A DNA stretch of 64,000 nucleotides from Beta vulgaris subsp. vulgaris (taxonomy: Eukaryota > Streptophyta > Magnoliopsida > Caryophyllales > Amaranthaceae), in NCBI RefSeq assembly GCF_026745355.1, contig NC_079202.1, positions 31,052,740 to 31,116,739 on the forward strand, read 5' to 3'. The notes under the pieces were generated by a model, which had not been told where the DNA came from, made no database searches, and was given only the letters and a program-made list of their open reading frames with translations. Below, piece after piece: positions 45,313 through 57,534 of this stretch; position 1 is the stretch's first letter; every line of letters begins with the position of its first letter. A program made the translations under genes and the position numbers.

Positions 45313-46505
45313 CTCTTTCAAGAAGACCACCTCTAATAATTAAACACAACCATTCATTATAATGCATCAATCATTATCTAAGTACATACACTCACATATT
45401 CAAATCACACACGTATAAAGCAAGCTAAGATAGTTACATGTTCAATTGTATGCATGCAGCCGAAGGTCCTTATCACTCCAACCTAACCCATCTTTGGACG
45501 TCTAATCTCACTAGTAAATATATATCAACTTTTCAATTCTAAGGAAAATCCAGCAGCATTTCCCTACACTTCTCAAAGTACACAATGTAGATAATTGCTT
45601 ATCTACATATGTACCCAGAGAACAATGTAGAGAAATGATAACCCAAGAATTTCCTCAGCATTGAAAAGAAGACACACATTCACCACCTTAGTGAGATCAA
45701 ACGTCCAAGAATAGTCCCAAATCGGGGACTATTCAAGACTTACTCCTAATGAGTAAGTCTTGAACGGGTATCTAGGCATATAAAGATGATTCAAACAACT
45801 TGTAGATTTCATAGCTAAATTACATGCGTTTTCATACAATCTCATATCAAGAAATATACATACATTTAAAAAGATACATATATACATCAATAAATTATCA
45901 TAACTTAATCAATTTGAAGCACATGACAACTTTGTCTCATTAACAAATTAAATCAAACAAAAAAGACAACGAAATTAAACTAGTTACCTCTTAACACCAA
46001 CGACGAGCAATGAAGAGAGAAGAGATAGTTGGAACTTTATTTGCCTTCCTTAGCCTCTTCTTCCTACAATTAACAAAACCCACATTGCACATTAATCATT
46101 TAATTCAATTAAGAAAAACAGAAGTACCTTAAAAACAAGATTAATTCATACTTAATCTTGCTGCCGCTTGTGGGTGGTGGCGTTGCATAGTGGTGGAGGA
46201 GCTCCACACCCTAAACCACTCAAATGGTGGAGAAGAGAAGATAAGAGAAGGGTAGTGGTGATGGTGGAGGTCGCGGCTGCACATGGTGGGTGGTGCGCAA
46301 GGTGGTGGTGCAGCACTGGTGGTGCGCAAACCCGCTCGAATTAATGGTGGTGGGCAGTAGTGGTGGTAGAGAAATGTGGTGCGTGGTCGTGGTGGTGGAG
46401 CAATGTGGTGGGCAGCTGTGGTGGTGGTGGTGGTGGTGCACTCGAATTAGGGTTTGCGCAAAATTTCTCTAAGGGAGGGAAATAGAATTGCTAGATTGGG
46501 TATAT
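45313..46505 (-). other. CACTA C leader region
   Basis: Non-coding leader collinear with 36790-37900 of copy A, including the ACTTACTCCTAATGAGTAAGT hairpin near 45740 and GGTGGTG-type repeats (46160-46440). Frames on either strand are repeat artefacts. Confidence 0.65.
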
Positions 46506-46890
46506 TGTACATGCACCATTAATACCCATAGCAATCTGATCAATTCCATATTTCCCCCAAACTCGTTGAATAAAACCATTGATAATCCTAAGTGGTGGTT
46601 TAATACCTTACACATAACAAACAACAACTAATTCCCAAAAAACAATTTCTTCCTTCATATCATCCTCGGTTATCACCAATTCATTTACAATCAGATTAGG
46701 ACTAAAAACATTAACCACCGGATTCCTAAGATTAATTTCTTATTCTCTAATTATTTCAAACAAACTATGATGCCAGGATTGAGTATTACTTGTATTGCTC
46801 GCCAATTGTTGCATAGTATTCCCTCTATTGCGCGCCCTTTTATCCAACTTATGCTTCTTCCGCCTCTATCCTCTTCCATAGTATAAATTC
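46506..46890 (-). pseudogene. LINE ORF1 remnant (DUF4283-type)
   Basis: Translating the minus strand in one frame gives IVNELVITEDDMKEEIVFWE, then VVCYV and, after a stop, GIKPPLRIINGFIQRVWG and KYGIDQIAMGI. This layout (acidic 'DD...EIxxW', then 'NPPLxVxxGFxRRxWG') is that of the DUF4283 domain of plant L1-type ORF1 proteins. Two in-frame stops are seen, and the zinc-knuckle part is missing. It is cut where fragment C begins. Assignment is by motif memory only. Confidence 0.6.
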
Positions 46891-48040
46891 GAAATTTCAT
46901 CTCTTCCACTATTAACTCTCATATTCTATCATCCCAATTCAATCAAATTCACACATTCAACTTTCAGATTATTCACTCATATTTTGACGATTTAAAATCC
47001 AAAAATTATATTCACTCACCTCAAACTCAAAAACCCTCCTCACCTCATCTTCCATTTCTTTCCATGGCTCACCTCTCAAGTGTGACACCAACTCCACCAA
47101 TGTTGTTGTCACTACCAACTCAAGAACCCTCATCAACAAAGTTGTTGTCACGACCAACCCCACCAACATTGTTGTCTAACGAAGGAGAGAGAGGCAAAGA
47201 GGAAGGAGGAGGTAGCACCGACATAAGATCTGAGAGCTACAATAGCTCACCGACGAGTAGTGGCATATCCATACCAAATAACAGAGTCCTGAAAAACAAG
47301 CAAATGTTGGTGGTGGACTGAAAATCATGACCTGATGCGGCTAGAATGCCGGAATGAGGACGTTGATGTTGGTGGCGATTGCGGCGCACATTTTTGTTAA
47401 TCGGGTGATAGAAAATTGATAAGATAGTGGTGGTGATGTACCTGAGGTGGTGTTGAATCTTCTAGAGAAGACAGGACAAGTAGGAGTCGAAGTAGGCGAG
47501 AGTAGCACGATGAAGGTGAGGGGAATATGAAGTCGAGTACTTGAGCAGCGAACCAAGCGATTATGCTCGACGCCAGTGATACTTTGCTGAAAAGGGGTAA
47601 AAAATTTTAGGTCCGCGATAATAGTGGGGGGATGGTGGTAGCAATTGAAGGAAAGAGAGAATAAAGGAGGCAATTGGAAAAAGGAAGAGAGAGAAGGGGG
47701 CATGAAAGAATTAGTAAAGAAGGTGGCCAGAGAGGCTAGGGGTGGCTAGTGATGGTGGCCGGAGGGTGAGGGGGTTGGGTGAAGCTAGGAAGCAAAAGGA
47801 GGAAAGTAGCGGAGGAAGAGAGAAAAAAAGGTTAAATATGTTTATTGACAGGTTAAGCAAGGATTATAAGCTAATTAGAGATTAATAACCGCCTTTACTA
47901 AGGGCATTATGTTTTATTTTCAACAAATTGAGGGGTATATAGTAAACTCTAAAAAGTTCGAGGTTATGTGATAGAATTAAAAAATTATCGAGGGTATATG
48001 CTGAAAAAATCGATTAATCTATTATTCCTAGTAAGCAAGA
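46891..48040. other. No gene recognised; one possible MULE-like end
   Basis: GA-rich and Ser/Thr-coding-like stretches without recognisable families. 47900-48012 (GAGGGGTATATAG, then CGAGGGTATATGCTGAAAAAATCG) resembles the terminal style of the MULE-like elements at 8179 and 62618, but I found no inverted partner. Confidence 0.3.
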
Positions 48041-50930
48041 AAAAATATCATTAGTGGAGTTGAGAGATTTACGTACGACATGTTGTGTATGTTTTTTTTC
48101 AACTTACTTTTGTTAATAAAACTTATCGTACCTTATAAAAAGTTATTAGACTTTATTAGTACTTATTAGACCTAATATGAATTTATTATACCTAATTGTG
48201 TGAATGTGTCAATTTTAATTTTAATTATTTGAACTTATTTAGACTTATCTCTATTATATTAGGGAAAGACGGAGCTATGGTGTCCCCGAATGAAGACACT
48301 ATGTTACCCCATTTCCTTTCCAAATTACAAATTCACTTATAAACTAAAGGGGTTTCAAGTAAAAATACTGGAAATAAAATTATAACAACCACTTACAAGT
48401 GAACTAAAATCATAGAATTACATAATTTACATTATACAAATTCCTCAAATCATGAAACTTTAGAAAAACTAAAAAATTCACTTACAAACTAATACAACCA
48501 ATCAATACACTACAACGTCAATACACACTCACAAAAATATTTACAAAAATTTGACTTGAAATTAAAGTGTCCACTTTCTTCACAATCAATGAAGTAGTGT
48601 ACTTAATTCAATAAAATTCCTATTTTATTTATAGAATTTAACTTTGAAAAGTAAAAAAAAAAAATGGTGAGCGAGAGACTTAAATGACACAATTAAACCA
48701 ATCAAATTTTGCAACTAAAACAATTATACTTCGTATGTCTAACGTTCGAAATTTGACTCTTACTTATATCTAATAAAATCGAGTTTTTGTCTCCAAAAAA
48801 AATCAAAACACGCATTGCGTGAAAAAAAATGTTAGTTATACTTATCTAAGTTTTTTTTTTTTATAATATACCTTAACCTTATCTAAGCTTACTTTAACTT
48901 ATTTGAAATTATATAATTTTTTATTAGGACTGAAAATTAGCTGTAAACCCGTTGTATACTTTATATATCTGAAGATTAAGCACATTGACATGGCAATAAT
49001 CAAATTTACCTCAAAGATCCTTTTTTTTTTTTTTTAATATATAGAACAAACAAGTCAACAGAACAAGCACTGCTCCAAAATGAACGTGAATAGTAAAACC
49101 TAATACATGATTGACACAAAACATCAGCAAATCCCTCCCACATGCAAGACCTTGATTGATAATTCTATCAAATTAATTAAATACAAGAGGGAAACAATAT
49201 GGACCTACTAAATTTATTTTCCGGATTTGTTGGCACTTGAAAACACCCCTTTCTACCAAATTCCTGTGCCACCTGTCTCATTATATTCATTCTTATGTCT
49301 CATTTTCATCCTCCCCTAGACTTCTTTCTGTTATTTTTTTTTTTTTTTATAATAAAAGTATACTTCTAAAATGTAGTAATCCCACCGCCCCTATCAAATT
49401 CATCCCTACTAATCAAGCAAAGTCACAGTCAGTCCAAATGCTTGGTTACAATATTTCAAAATTTATAGTGTAATTTAATTTCAAAGTTGTATCTCTTTCA
49501 TTAGTTTAGAGCTACCTGGGACATTAGTCACCATTGATTTCACCCTTCTTCCATGTGTCATTATCTTAAAGAGTGACTTGACTACTTGAATTTTCATGAG
49601 TTTATTGTCTTCTCTAAGACATAATAATTGAGCAAATATAGGGATTTAGTAATAAGTCATTTTCACTACATGCAATTTCTAGGGTCTTTTACCGCATGCT
49701 CTGATCTACTTTAGTTTCTTGCAACAGATAATGTTGTACAGTTGGGTGCTTTCAGCAACATGTTACGTATTAGCTATATCAACAGATATAGTTTGATATT
49801 AAGAATACCATACTTAGATGTTGTAATGGACTGAAATAAATAAAATTAACGAAACAAATTAAATCATATAAACTGGTAATGAAGAAGTATTGAAGAATAT
49901 ATTATCATAAAATTAAACTTTGATTTACACTTGAGCTTATTTTCATAAATAGATGAGGCTGCAATAGAGTTTGAAAAACTAGCCGCAGTCCTCATTTTCT
50001 CTCCCCTCCATAAGTCTAAGTCATACAAGTCTTACATTAGTGAGTTTCATGCTGCCACCATGCTTTTTGATGGTGGCAATCTATAAGTTCTATTTTTATA
50101 TACTCGGTCATTGAATCTTCATTATTAACCAAAAAAATTCTTTGATTGCTCTCTTTTAGAGAGTTTTTATACCCAATTATTAAGTTATTTTTTGTCATCA
50201 AGTGGTTGGAATTTGGAATTGTTAGGTACTCCTTGTTGATGTTAAGAGCTTGGTTTTTATGATTTGTTTCAAAGATATATTTTACTAATGATAATTTGCA
50301 ATGAATATTGGATTTTTGTGAGCTATATATAATTACATGGTTTGATAAAGAGATTATTGTTAAAACTATGTCAATATTGATAAGCTTTCATAAAGATTGC
50401 ATGATTCAATATACAAGCAACGGTTATAATTCATTGATTTGGTTTATTATCATCACAATTCTATCATAGAATAAATTATTATTTGATTAAGTTAGCTTGT
50501 ATTTTATTTTTCTTAATATTGATTATAAATATCATACGACTTTTAATTAATGATATTTTATCTTCTCCTTTTAAAAAATTAAGCTTGTTTTCATCAGTCA
50601 TCTGTTATTGCCTAATGCCTGTCAAATGAAGCGTGAGACAAAATGGATCTAGTTTCATACTTTATCAATGCTTTGCTCTTAATATAATTTCAAGCAATGA
50701 AACGCGGGCAGGTGAGCAAATGGCTTTAGAAAAATGTCTTAGATTATGTCTCCCCAATCAATGAGATAAAACAAACAAATGTCAAATCATACCAATTTTA
50801 ACAATTTGTTGTTTTACAATCTTAAGTCTGGTTAGTTTAAATTGTTTTAACCATCATGAAACATCCAAGTTGCTAACTTATAAAAAGCAATTGTTCAATA
50901 CCCAAATTTTATAATATAGTTTTCTTAAAT
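48041..50930. other. AT-rich intergenic DNA, nothing recognised
   Basis: No open frame with family resemblance, no terminal repeats, no tandem arrays beyond short poly-A/T runs (for example near 48850, 49020 and 49335). A small frame at 49237-49473 has no supporting evidence. Confidence 0.5.
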
Positions 50931-50943
50931 ATAAGTACTTATC

Positions 50944-52421
50944 ATCCCTATAACTACTAAAACCTTTGAGTGAAACAAACCCTAGAAAAAACACACTTCA
51001 GTGCCGCAAATCTTAGGGCTCGACGACCGCCTAAGAGGTCTCGCACCCTCACGACAGTCGTCGATCCATCGCGCCCTCATGACAGTCGTCGAGCCCTCCC
51101 CTTCCTCCTTCTTCATTTCATTGTTTCTGGTTGATCCTCCTTTATGTCCATCCCCTCACCACCCCCACCCCAACAATTGTTAAGTTAGGTATCCCCTCCC
51201 CACCCCCTCCCCAACCATAGCTAAGTTAGGTATCCCTTCCCGTTAGCTGTTTTCCTTCCCTGTACACCTTTGTTTTTTTGTTTTTGTTTGTTTTTCAAGT
51301 TAGTCCGTCTCCCCCTTCCGCGTCGTTGTCTTTGTGTTTCAGCGTCGATGGTTCACGTTCCAGTCCCCGTGTAGGGTAGTCACACACCCATATTTAGTGT
51401 TATCGTTGTTTTGGGCTTCCCATCCCCTTCCCTGTAGTTGTATCGCAATCCCTTTTCCCTTCCCCCATGTTAGTGTCGGGCTCCCCTCCCCCCCCCCTGT
51501 TAGAGTCGGGCTTCCCTTTCCCCTAGGTTGTTGGGCTCTCCAACTTGTTATTATGGATGTTAGTATGTCAAGTTTTTTTCTTAAAATGCGTGTTTAATCT
51601 CCAAATAAAAGGAGTTCAATTCGTTGTATTCGAGTTGCTAAAGTTGTTGTCAGTAGTTGGTTGTGGGCATCAACAAGTGTTTGTCAGTTGGGTCAAGATT
51701 AGTGGTTCAAGGTAGTAACATTAGAGTATGTCGGTTTCTGGGAATATGTGCTGAGGGACACGGTGAATCAACAAGATCGTGAGCATGGACGAAGTAATTA
51801 TAGTTTTTCATGGTTAGGACGTTTATTTTTCGATTTTGAAAATAGGAGGTGTGTTCGAGGGCTCAACTTGTTTGGCTCTCTTTTTCGCTTGGCACTAATT
51901 TGAATGGTGTTTTCCTTGCCAACTTCAAAATGAAGGCGAGACCGCAATTGCATATAGGGTTTTTAGCACGCCCACTCATCGGTGTTTCTCCTACCTCATG
52001 GAGAAACTTGAAATACTATCGATCAAGAGTAATGAGTCAGAATGGAACGTGACTCCTCACATGATCATGAGCTCAAAATCCCAAACGACATTAGATCGTT
52101 GGGATTGCTCATGTAGCGAGACGGAACGCTCGTCGTTGGTTGTTCATTGTCCAGATTGTGATCGTCCTCCGCTTCTTTTACCACTTCCATCAGCCATCAG
52201 AGGTTTGCATCCATTACCACAGGCACTGACCAGGGACGCCCCCCTTCTTCATACGCTTCTTTATATCAATTTTTTTTTCTTTTATTTTAGGTTGAATGTA
52301 TGAGTTCCTAAAGCTCCTTTTAGGTTTGCTTGTTTGTTTTAATTTGGGTTGTATGAGCATTAGGCCGTACTTCTTTTTTGATTAATGTACGATTTCTCGT
52401 TGTCAAAAAAAAGAAAAAGAA
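50944..52421 (+). mobile_element. Retroposed sequence (about 1.48 kb) with A-rich tail and 13-bp TSD
   Basis: ATAAGTACTTATC occurs directly before (50931-50943) and after (52422-52434) the segment. The 3' end is A-rich (AAAAAAAAGAAAAAGAA), preceded by GATTAATGTACGATTTCTCGTTGTC, a string typical of plant LINE 3' ends. These are hallmarks of target-primed reverse transcription. The body is C/T-rich at the 5' side and has no long ORF or recognisable protein. It may be a 5'-truncated or non-autonomous LINE derivative, or a retroposed transcript of unknown origin. Confidence 0.75.
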
Positions 52422-52434
52422 ATAAGTACTTATC

Positions 52435-52848
52435 TAAATAAAATCTAATCTGTTTTAGTTAACTTTAATGGACTAGTGAATACTTGTGGATGACATCCGT
52501 TACTCATGGCTAAGTTTTATGAAGTTGGTAATAATAATATTTATCGTGAAAATAAAGTATATATTGCCACATGGCACCTCCATTTCGACATAAACAAGCA
52601 ATGTCCTAAGCTGAACATGGAAAATGTATTACAAAACTTTTTATATTAAGATTCAAACATGCAACAAATAAGTTGTAAAGCAGACATCTTATCGTGTCAA
52701 TCAACGATTAGATATGCTCTTTACTCATTAATATTAATATATATAACTTGGAACCTAAAGATACAAACTAATCTGAAATAAATAGATGCTCAAAACCTAA
52801 AAGTATAATTCAAAATAAAACTCACGGAATTGCCCGAGCTAAACAATA
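52435..52848. other. AT-rich spacer, nothing recognised
   Basis: Lies between the retroposed sequence and the Helitron. No coding or repeat signal. Confidence 0.5.
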
Positions 52849-53111
52849 TCTATACGAATATATTAAAAGGCGTGTGTAAATGAGGAACAGTGCCACGTGA
52901 CGCTCTCCCTAGGGAGTTTTAGTTCATGTAATCCATGTACAATAAAAAATTAGAAATTGCATAGTATAGGCTTTGATCCCATGACCTCAAGTTCATGTAC
53001 TAAAGTTTTAACCACTAGACCAAGTTTTATTTAGTGTTATCGTATCAAAGTACAATATTAATAAATAAATTTTTTTTCTTACCCGAGACATATCCCGGGC
53101 CTAATAACTAG
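52849..53111 (+). mobile_element. Non-autonomous Helitron (263 bp)
   Basis: The 5' end TCTATACGAATATATTAAAAGG follows a host A, and the 3' end CTAG is followed by a host T, the A/T insertion pattern of Helitrons. A short GC-rich hairpin (ACCCGAGACATATCCCGGGC) lies about 10 nt before the CTAG end. No target duplication is expected and none is seen. No Rep/helicase gene, so it depends on other copies. Confidence 0.72.
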
Positions 53112-54340
53112 TTCTATTATTAAAACATTAGGAGGAGCATTCGAGTCCGCCATGTGTATGCTGATATGGAGCCATGTAGGCTCTGACATATCATTCCGCT
53201 TTTACTTTTGAAATCTCGAAATATTGCAAGAGGTTTTGATCCCTCCTAACCAACTAATTAGAATATCATATTTTCCACACTCAAGACACAACACTTTTTT
53301 TGTAAAAAATATACAAATTCAAATATTAATAACAACATATCTACACATCTTCATTGATATTATATAATATTTTTATCTAAACATAAAATAATAATAGCAT
53401 TGTGTACTACCAGACTTCATTCCATCCAATAAATGATATAAGAAATAGGATGAATTGAACTTAATTTTAATAATTTAGAAATATATATTTTTAAAAATTA
53501 TTTAAGACGGGTACAGGGTACTTGTAATTAGACCTTTTTGATAGGGACACATATTTCAATAAAAGGAAAACATTTTCCTCCCAAAGTGGTTTCCTTCTAC
53601 CTTTACATGCTTCCAGAGCGACTGTTTGTTCTAGGAATTTTTTCTTCATGGCAACTGCCTCCTTTATAGCTCCACTTATGCATACTGGGATAATAATAAA
53701 ATATTAATATTAAACAACCACATAAAATAAATTTAACCGAGTTAAATAAATTTTATTAGACCTTGATTTTATAGAACTTAGATACTGAGCTTGATATGAA
53801 CTTGGAAACTTGGAAACTTGTTAAATTTTATTTACTCTGAAACTGCCTTTTTCTTTCCCCCCCCCCCTTTAGCATCTTCAAAAATGAAGTCTCGTTTTGT
53901 GAAAAATAAGCTCTCATATTGAAACCCATCACATCAACAAGTGTATGTTAGAAACAATTAGTTAGTATAAGAAACAAAATGCATTCCACTCTCAAGCTAC
54001 AATCAAGTAATATTAGCCATTCAAAGACATGTTATTTCACAAAAGTTTAAGACAAGCGTTTAGACCAATGACCAATTTTACTCCATTGAGCACCAAAACA
54101 GGATAGAGTACTCAAGGCATAACGAAAAAAAAAAAGAAGAAGCCAAAAGAAAGATACACTAGTTCCATAGTATTAGAATAATGCTATATGCCCTCTTTCT
54201 CCTTTTCTCTTTGCTCTAAGCATTTAATATTTAAGTAGATGTCTGGGTGTATTGAAGGAAAATCATGAATTTAACTTTAACCAAAGTGTGAGAGAAAACT
54301 TCATGAAGGCAAGCTAGTGTTGAAAAGAATTGCATATATT
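53112..54340. other. AT-rich region, possibly starting with a second Helitron 5' end
   Basis: Immediately after the Helitron, TTCTATTATTAAAACATTAGGAGG looks like another Helitron 5' terminus, but I could not find a matching CTAG end with hairpin. The rest, to 54340, is AT-rich without genes. Confidence 0.35.
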
Positions 54341-54344
54341 TTGT

Positions 54345-55220
54345 TGTAGTCACTACTCAAGAAGCTACTGAAATTGATGTTGTTGTCTCTCTTCCTATGG
54401 GTTTTCTGCCTTTTAAGTATCTTGGTGTGCCTTTGGCAGCCAGGAAATCGAATGTCTCTCAATGTAATATCCTTGTTGACAAAATTTCTGTTAGAGCTCA
54501 GGCCTGGATGGCTCAGTCTCTAAGCTATGTAGACTTCAATTGATTAGAATTATCATTAGTAGCATGCAGAACTACTGGGCTCATATCTTCCCTTTGTCTA
54601 AAAAAGTCATCAAAGCAGTTGAAATGGTTTGCAAAAGGTTCTAATGGACAGGGAAAACTCTTGAGTCTAAGAAAGCCCCAGTGGCATGGCATACCTTCTT
54701 TGAACCTAAGGTGGCAGGAGGCTGTAATCTTTTCAATATGGCTGTGTGGAATCAAGCTGCTTTGATTAAGCTATTATGGGCTATAGCTTTTAAAGCAGAT
54801 GAACTTTGGTGCAGTCGATAAATGCTTACTACCTGAGAAGAGCAAATATTTTTAATGTTGCTATAAGTAGCAAAATTTCTTGGATTATGAGAAAGATTAT
54901 CAAATCAAGGGATCTCTTGGATGAGACTGGAGGTTGAGGTCGTGTTTCGCAGAATGGTAAGTTCAGCATCAAAAAAGCCTATAGACTTCTTGAAGGTAGC
55001 TTTGAGCATGTTAATTGGAGAAGACTAATTTTAAATAATCATGCTAGTCTAAAAGGTAAGTTCATTTTATGGCTTGCACTGCAGAATAGGTTGGCTACTT
55101 GATTGTGATAGGGTTTGTAGATGGATGTCAGGGTGTAACTTGGTTTGCTGTTTGTGTTCTAATGACACTGAATCTGTGCAACATCTGTTCTTTTAAGTTT
55201 GTTATTTGAGTCGACTTGAT
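54345..55220 (+). pseudogene. LINE reverse-transcriptase C-terminal and zf-RVT remnant
   Basis: Translated with several frame changes it gives GFLPFKYLGVPLAARK, then WAHIFPLSKKVIKAVE, AWHTFFEPKVAGGCNLFN, NQAALIKLLWAIAFK, GKFSIKKAYRLLEG and FILWLALQNRLAT, then CLCSNDTESVQHLFF. This is the end of a plant L1-type ORF2 followed by its zinc-binding zf-RVT region. There are multiple stops and frameshifts; the catalytic N-terminal part of the reverse transcriptase is absent. Old and inactive. Confidence 0.82.
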
Positions 55221-55426
55221 TAGGATAAAGCGATATTATACCTTTCTAAACACATGAGAGTCTGAGTGTGAAGGAATATTATGGTTTGGTTGATGAGTGA
55301 TCGGGCACACTTTATGCTCACCACAAAATTGAGAGGAGTGATACCTCGGTGAGCACCTTTTCAAGATTTGCATGTTATGCATGGTAGCTACGTCTAACAA
55401 TTTGCTTAGATGATTGGTGCTCAGGG

Positions 55427-57156
55427 TGTAACTCCCCGACAAATTTACATGACCTTAATCGTCAGTGGAAGCATAACTTAATCCTGTGGGTTATGGCCCA
55501 CAAATAAAATAGTAGCCTAAAATTTAAAATTCACTATACAATTACTCATCGCAAGATAATACTTGTTTATCCATTATACAAAGTATCTTAAAACCTCATG
55601 AATCATACATAATCTCCATAACGCAATATAATAGTGATCCACAACTGTTCTCCCATACCTAAAACATAAAATAAAACGTCGTGAGCCGAGGCTCAGTAAC
55701 ATACTACTCTAACATCGTAAATTCATTTCACATCATTTTATTTATAAACAGGGAGGAGAGAATAAGTAAAACATTTCACAAACATAGCATAACATGTTAC
55801 ATTATCTTCTTTATCATATTCATCATCATATATCTTTTACTTTGGTAACTTGGCTAGTACATCATAACATAGGGGACGTCTCCCACTACATAACAGTCAG
55901 GCGGTCACATCATAGGTGACACTTGCGATGCCCGTATCATTTAAACAGTCAGGCGGTCACAACATAGGTGACACTTGCGGTGCCCGTATCATAAAACAGT
56001 CAGGCGGTCACAACATAGGTGACACTTGCGGTGTCCGTATAAAACAGTCAAGCGGTCACAACATAGGTGACACTTACGGTGCCCGTATCATACTGCCAAG
56101 AACCATCTTTCACTGTACTTTATCATATTTCGTCTCTTTTTACATATCATAATTACATTACATTGTTGTAATCATAATCATGAAACATCATCAAAATCAT
56201 AGTGGCATCATACTCATATTTTCATAAACATCAAAATCATTTCATATCATCGAAAATCATCATATTCATAAAACCTTTCATATCCCACAATCCATACATC
56301 AACAACATAGTGCGAAATACCATAAAACATCATTCGAAAGGGATTGTAGGTGTTAGCAGTAGACGTTACCTGAATTCCTGCTTACCAACCATGATAGCCG
56401 AGGGAGGCTTGTAATATCCTTTATCTTCTTTAATCTATTCAAGAATAGTTTTATTAAAGAACGTTTCATTATTTAGCTTTTAAGTAGTTAGCGCTTATTA
56501 AGGTCATAGCGGTCATTATAACGCCGTAAAGGTCTCCTTAAAGGTCATTATTTCTTAATCGTTAATAACTTTATTCAATTAAGGTGAGTCTTTAACAACC
56601 ACTTAATGAAATAACTTACTTAGCTATATTTTTAGAATTATCGAAACATTAAAGTTATATTACTACATATTATATAACCTTTCGAAAATATAACATTATT
56701 CTAGTTCATAGTTAATAACTAATTAGTCGTCCATTAATAAATTAATTAAATTTAAAGTTATAACAGATCCATTAACATTATTTTAACATTATTTAGTCAT
56801 TTAAAACTAACTAAAAATAATTCATTAAGCTTGTTGTTATATTGACTTTAAGTTATGAGTAATTCACTAATCCTTAAGTTATGTTACTGAGCCTCGGCTC
56901 ACGACGTTTTGTTTTATGTTTTAGGTATGGGAGAACAGTTGTGGATCACTATTATATTGCGTTATGGAGATTATGTATGATTCATGAGGTTTTAAGATAC
57001 TTTGTATAATGAATAAACAAGTATTATCTTGCGATGAGTAATTGTATAGTGAATTTTAAATTTTAGGCTACTATTTTATTTGTGGGCCATAACCCACAGG
57101 ATTAAGTTATGCTTCCGCTGACGGTTAAGGTCATGTAAATTTGTCGGGGTGTTACA
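55427..57156. mobile_element. Fold-back element with 277-bp inverted arms, TSD CAGGG
   Basis: Left arm 55427-55703 (TGTAACTCCCCGACAAATTT...) and right arm 56880-57156 (...AAATTTGTCGGGGTGTTACA) are inverted copies with only a few mismatches by eye. CAGGG is repeated on both sides (55422-55426 and 57157-57161). The termini and internal landmarks relate it to the TGTAAC(A/T)CCCC LTR-like units at 6472 and 38345, but here the left end is duplicated in inverse at the right end. No transposase is encoded. Confidence 0.82.
55895..56092 (+). repeat. Four tandem units of 48-51 bp inside the fold-back element
   Basis: CAGTCAGGCGGTCACA-type starts lie at 55895, 55946, 55997 and 56045. Each unit carries ATAGGTGACACTTGCG and GCCCGTAT. 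The Gly/His/Asp-repeat frame across it is a by-product. Confidence 0.9.
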
Positions 57157-57161
57157 CAGGG

Positions 57162-57530
57162 TGATCTAAGCAACTGAACTTGAACTTTGCTTAGGTGATT
57201 GGTGCTCAGGGTGATATGAGCAACTGAACTTGAACTTTGCTTGCTTCAAGGATTTTGAGTTAAAAATGTTAGAGTTTGAATTCCTTATTTGAGGGGTGAA
57301 GCAATTTTATTCATTCTCATGTTGGCTTTGTTTAGGGACAAGCAAAGGTTTAGCTTGGGAGAGTTTGATGTTATGATTTTATATATAGTTTCCCCCTTAC
57401 TTATATGCCAAAAGGGATGCTTATGGCGCTCTTAGAAGCCATTTTGTACTAACTTTCTCCATCTAGTTGTGGTTTGCTGTTTTCAGTTAAATTGTAGGTT
57501 TTAGGGAATTATTCCCTATTTTCTATCTAT
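57162..57530. other. Spacer with a short duplicated segment
   Basis: 57162-57240 contains two copies of a unit of about 47 bp (GCAACTGAACTTGAACTTTGC). The left flank of the fold-back element carries part of the same unit, so the element inserted into a small tandem duplication. Otherwise nothing is recognised. Confidence 0.5.
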
Positions 57531-57534
57531 TATA

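Larger units (their letters stand above)
44306..46505 (-). mobile_element. CACTA fragment C, inverted relative to copy B
   Basis: Collinear with 35750-37900 of copy A in the same orientation: TNP2 5' part, Transpos_assoc exon, leader and intron. It begins abruptly at 44306 (GAGATTGCCAAAAGGG) and ends near 46505 at CTAAGGGAGGGAAATAG, a string also present, inverted, near 26490 in copy B. No CACTA terminus or subterminal repeat is present, so it is an internal fragment. It is joined on the left to the truncated second gene of copy B and on the right to a LINE remnant. Confidence 0.82.

Noticed and set aside
47890..48015. Possible right end of another MULE-like element
   Set aside because: No inverted partner or 9-bp duplication found within the window; kept only as a note.
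52960..53030. tRNA-like A and B boxes on the minus strand (GGTCATGGGATCAAAGCC) suggesting a SINE
   Set aside because: The segment lies inside the Helitron with good borders; no SINE tail or target duplication of its own.
55916..56152. 78-residue frame with Gly-His-Asn-Ile-Gly-Asp repeats
   Set aside because: Direct translation of the 48-51-bp tandem repeat; no other support.
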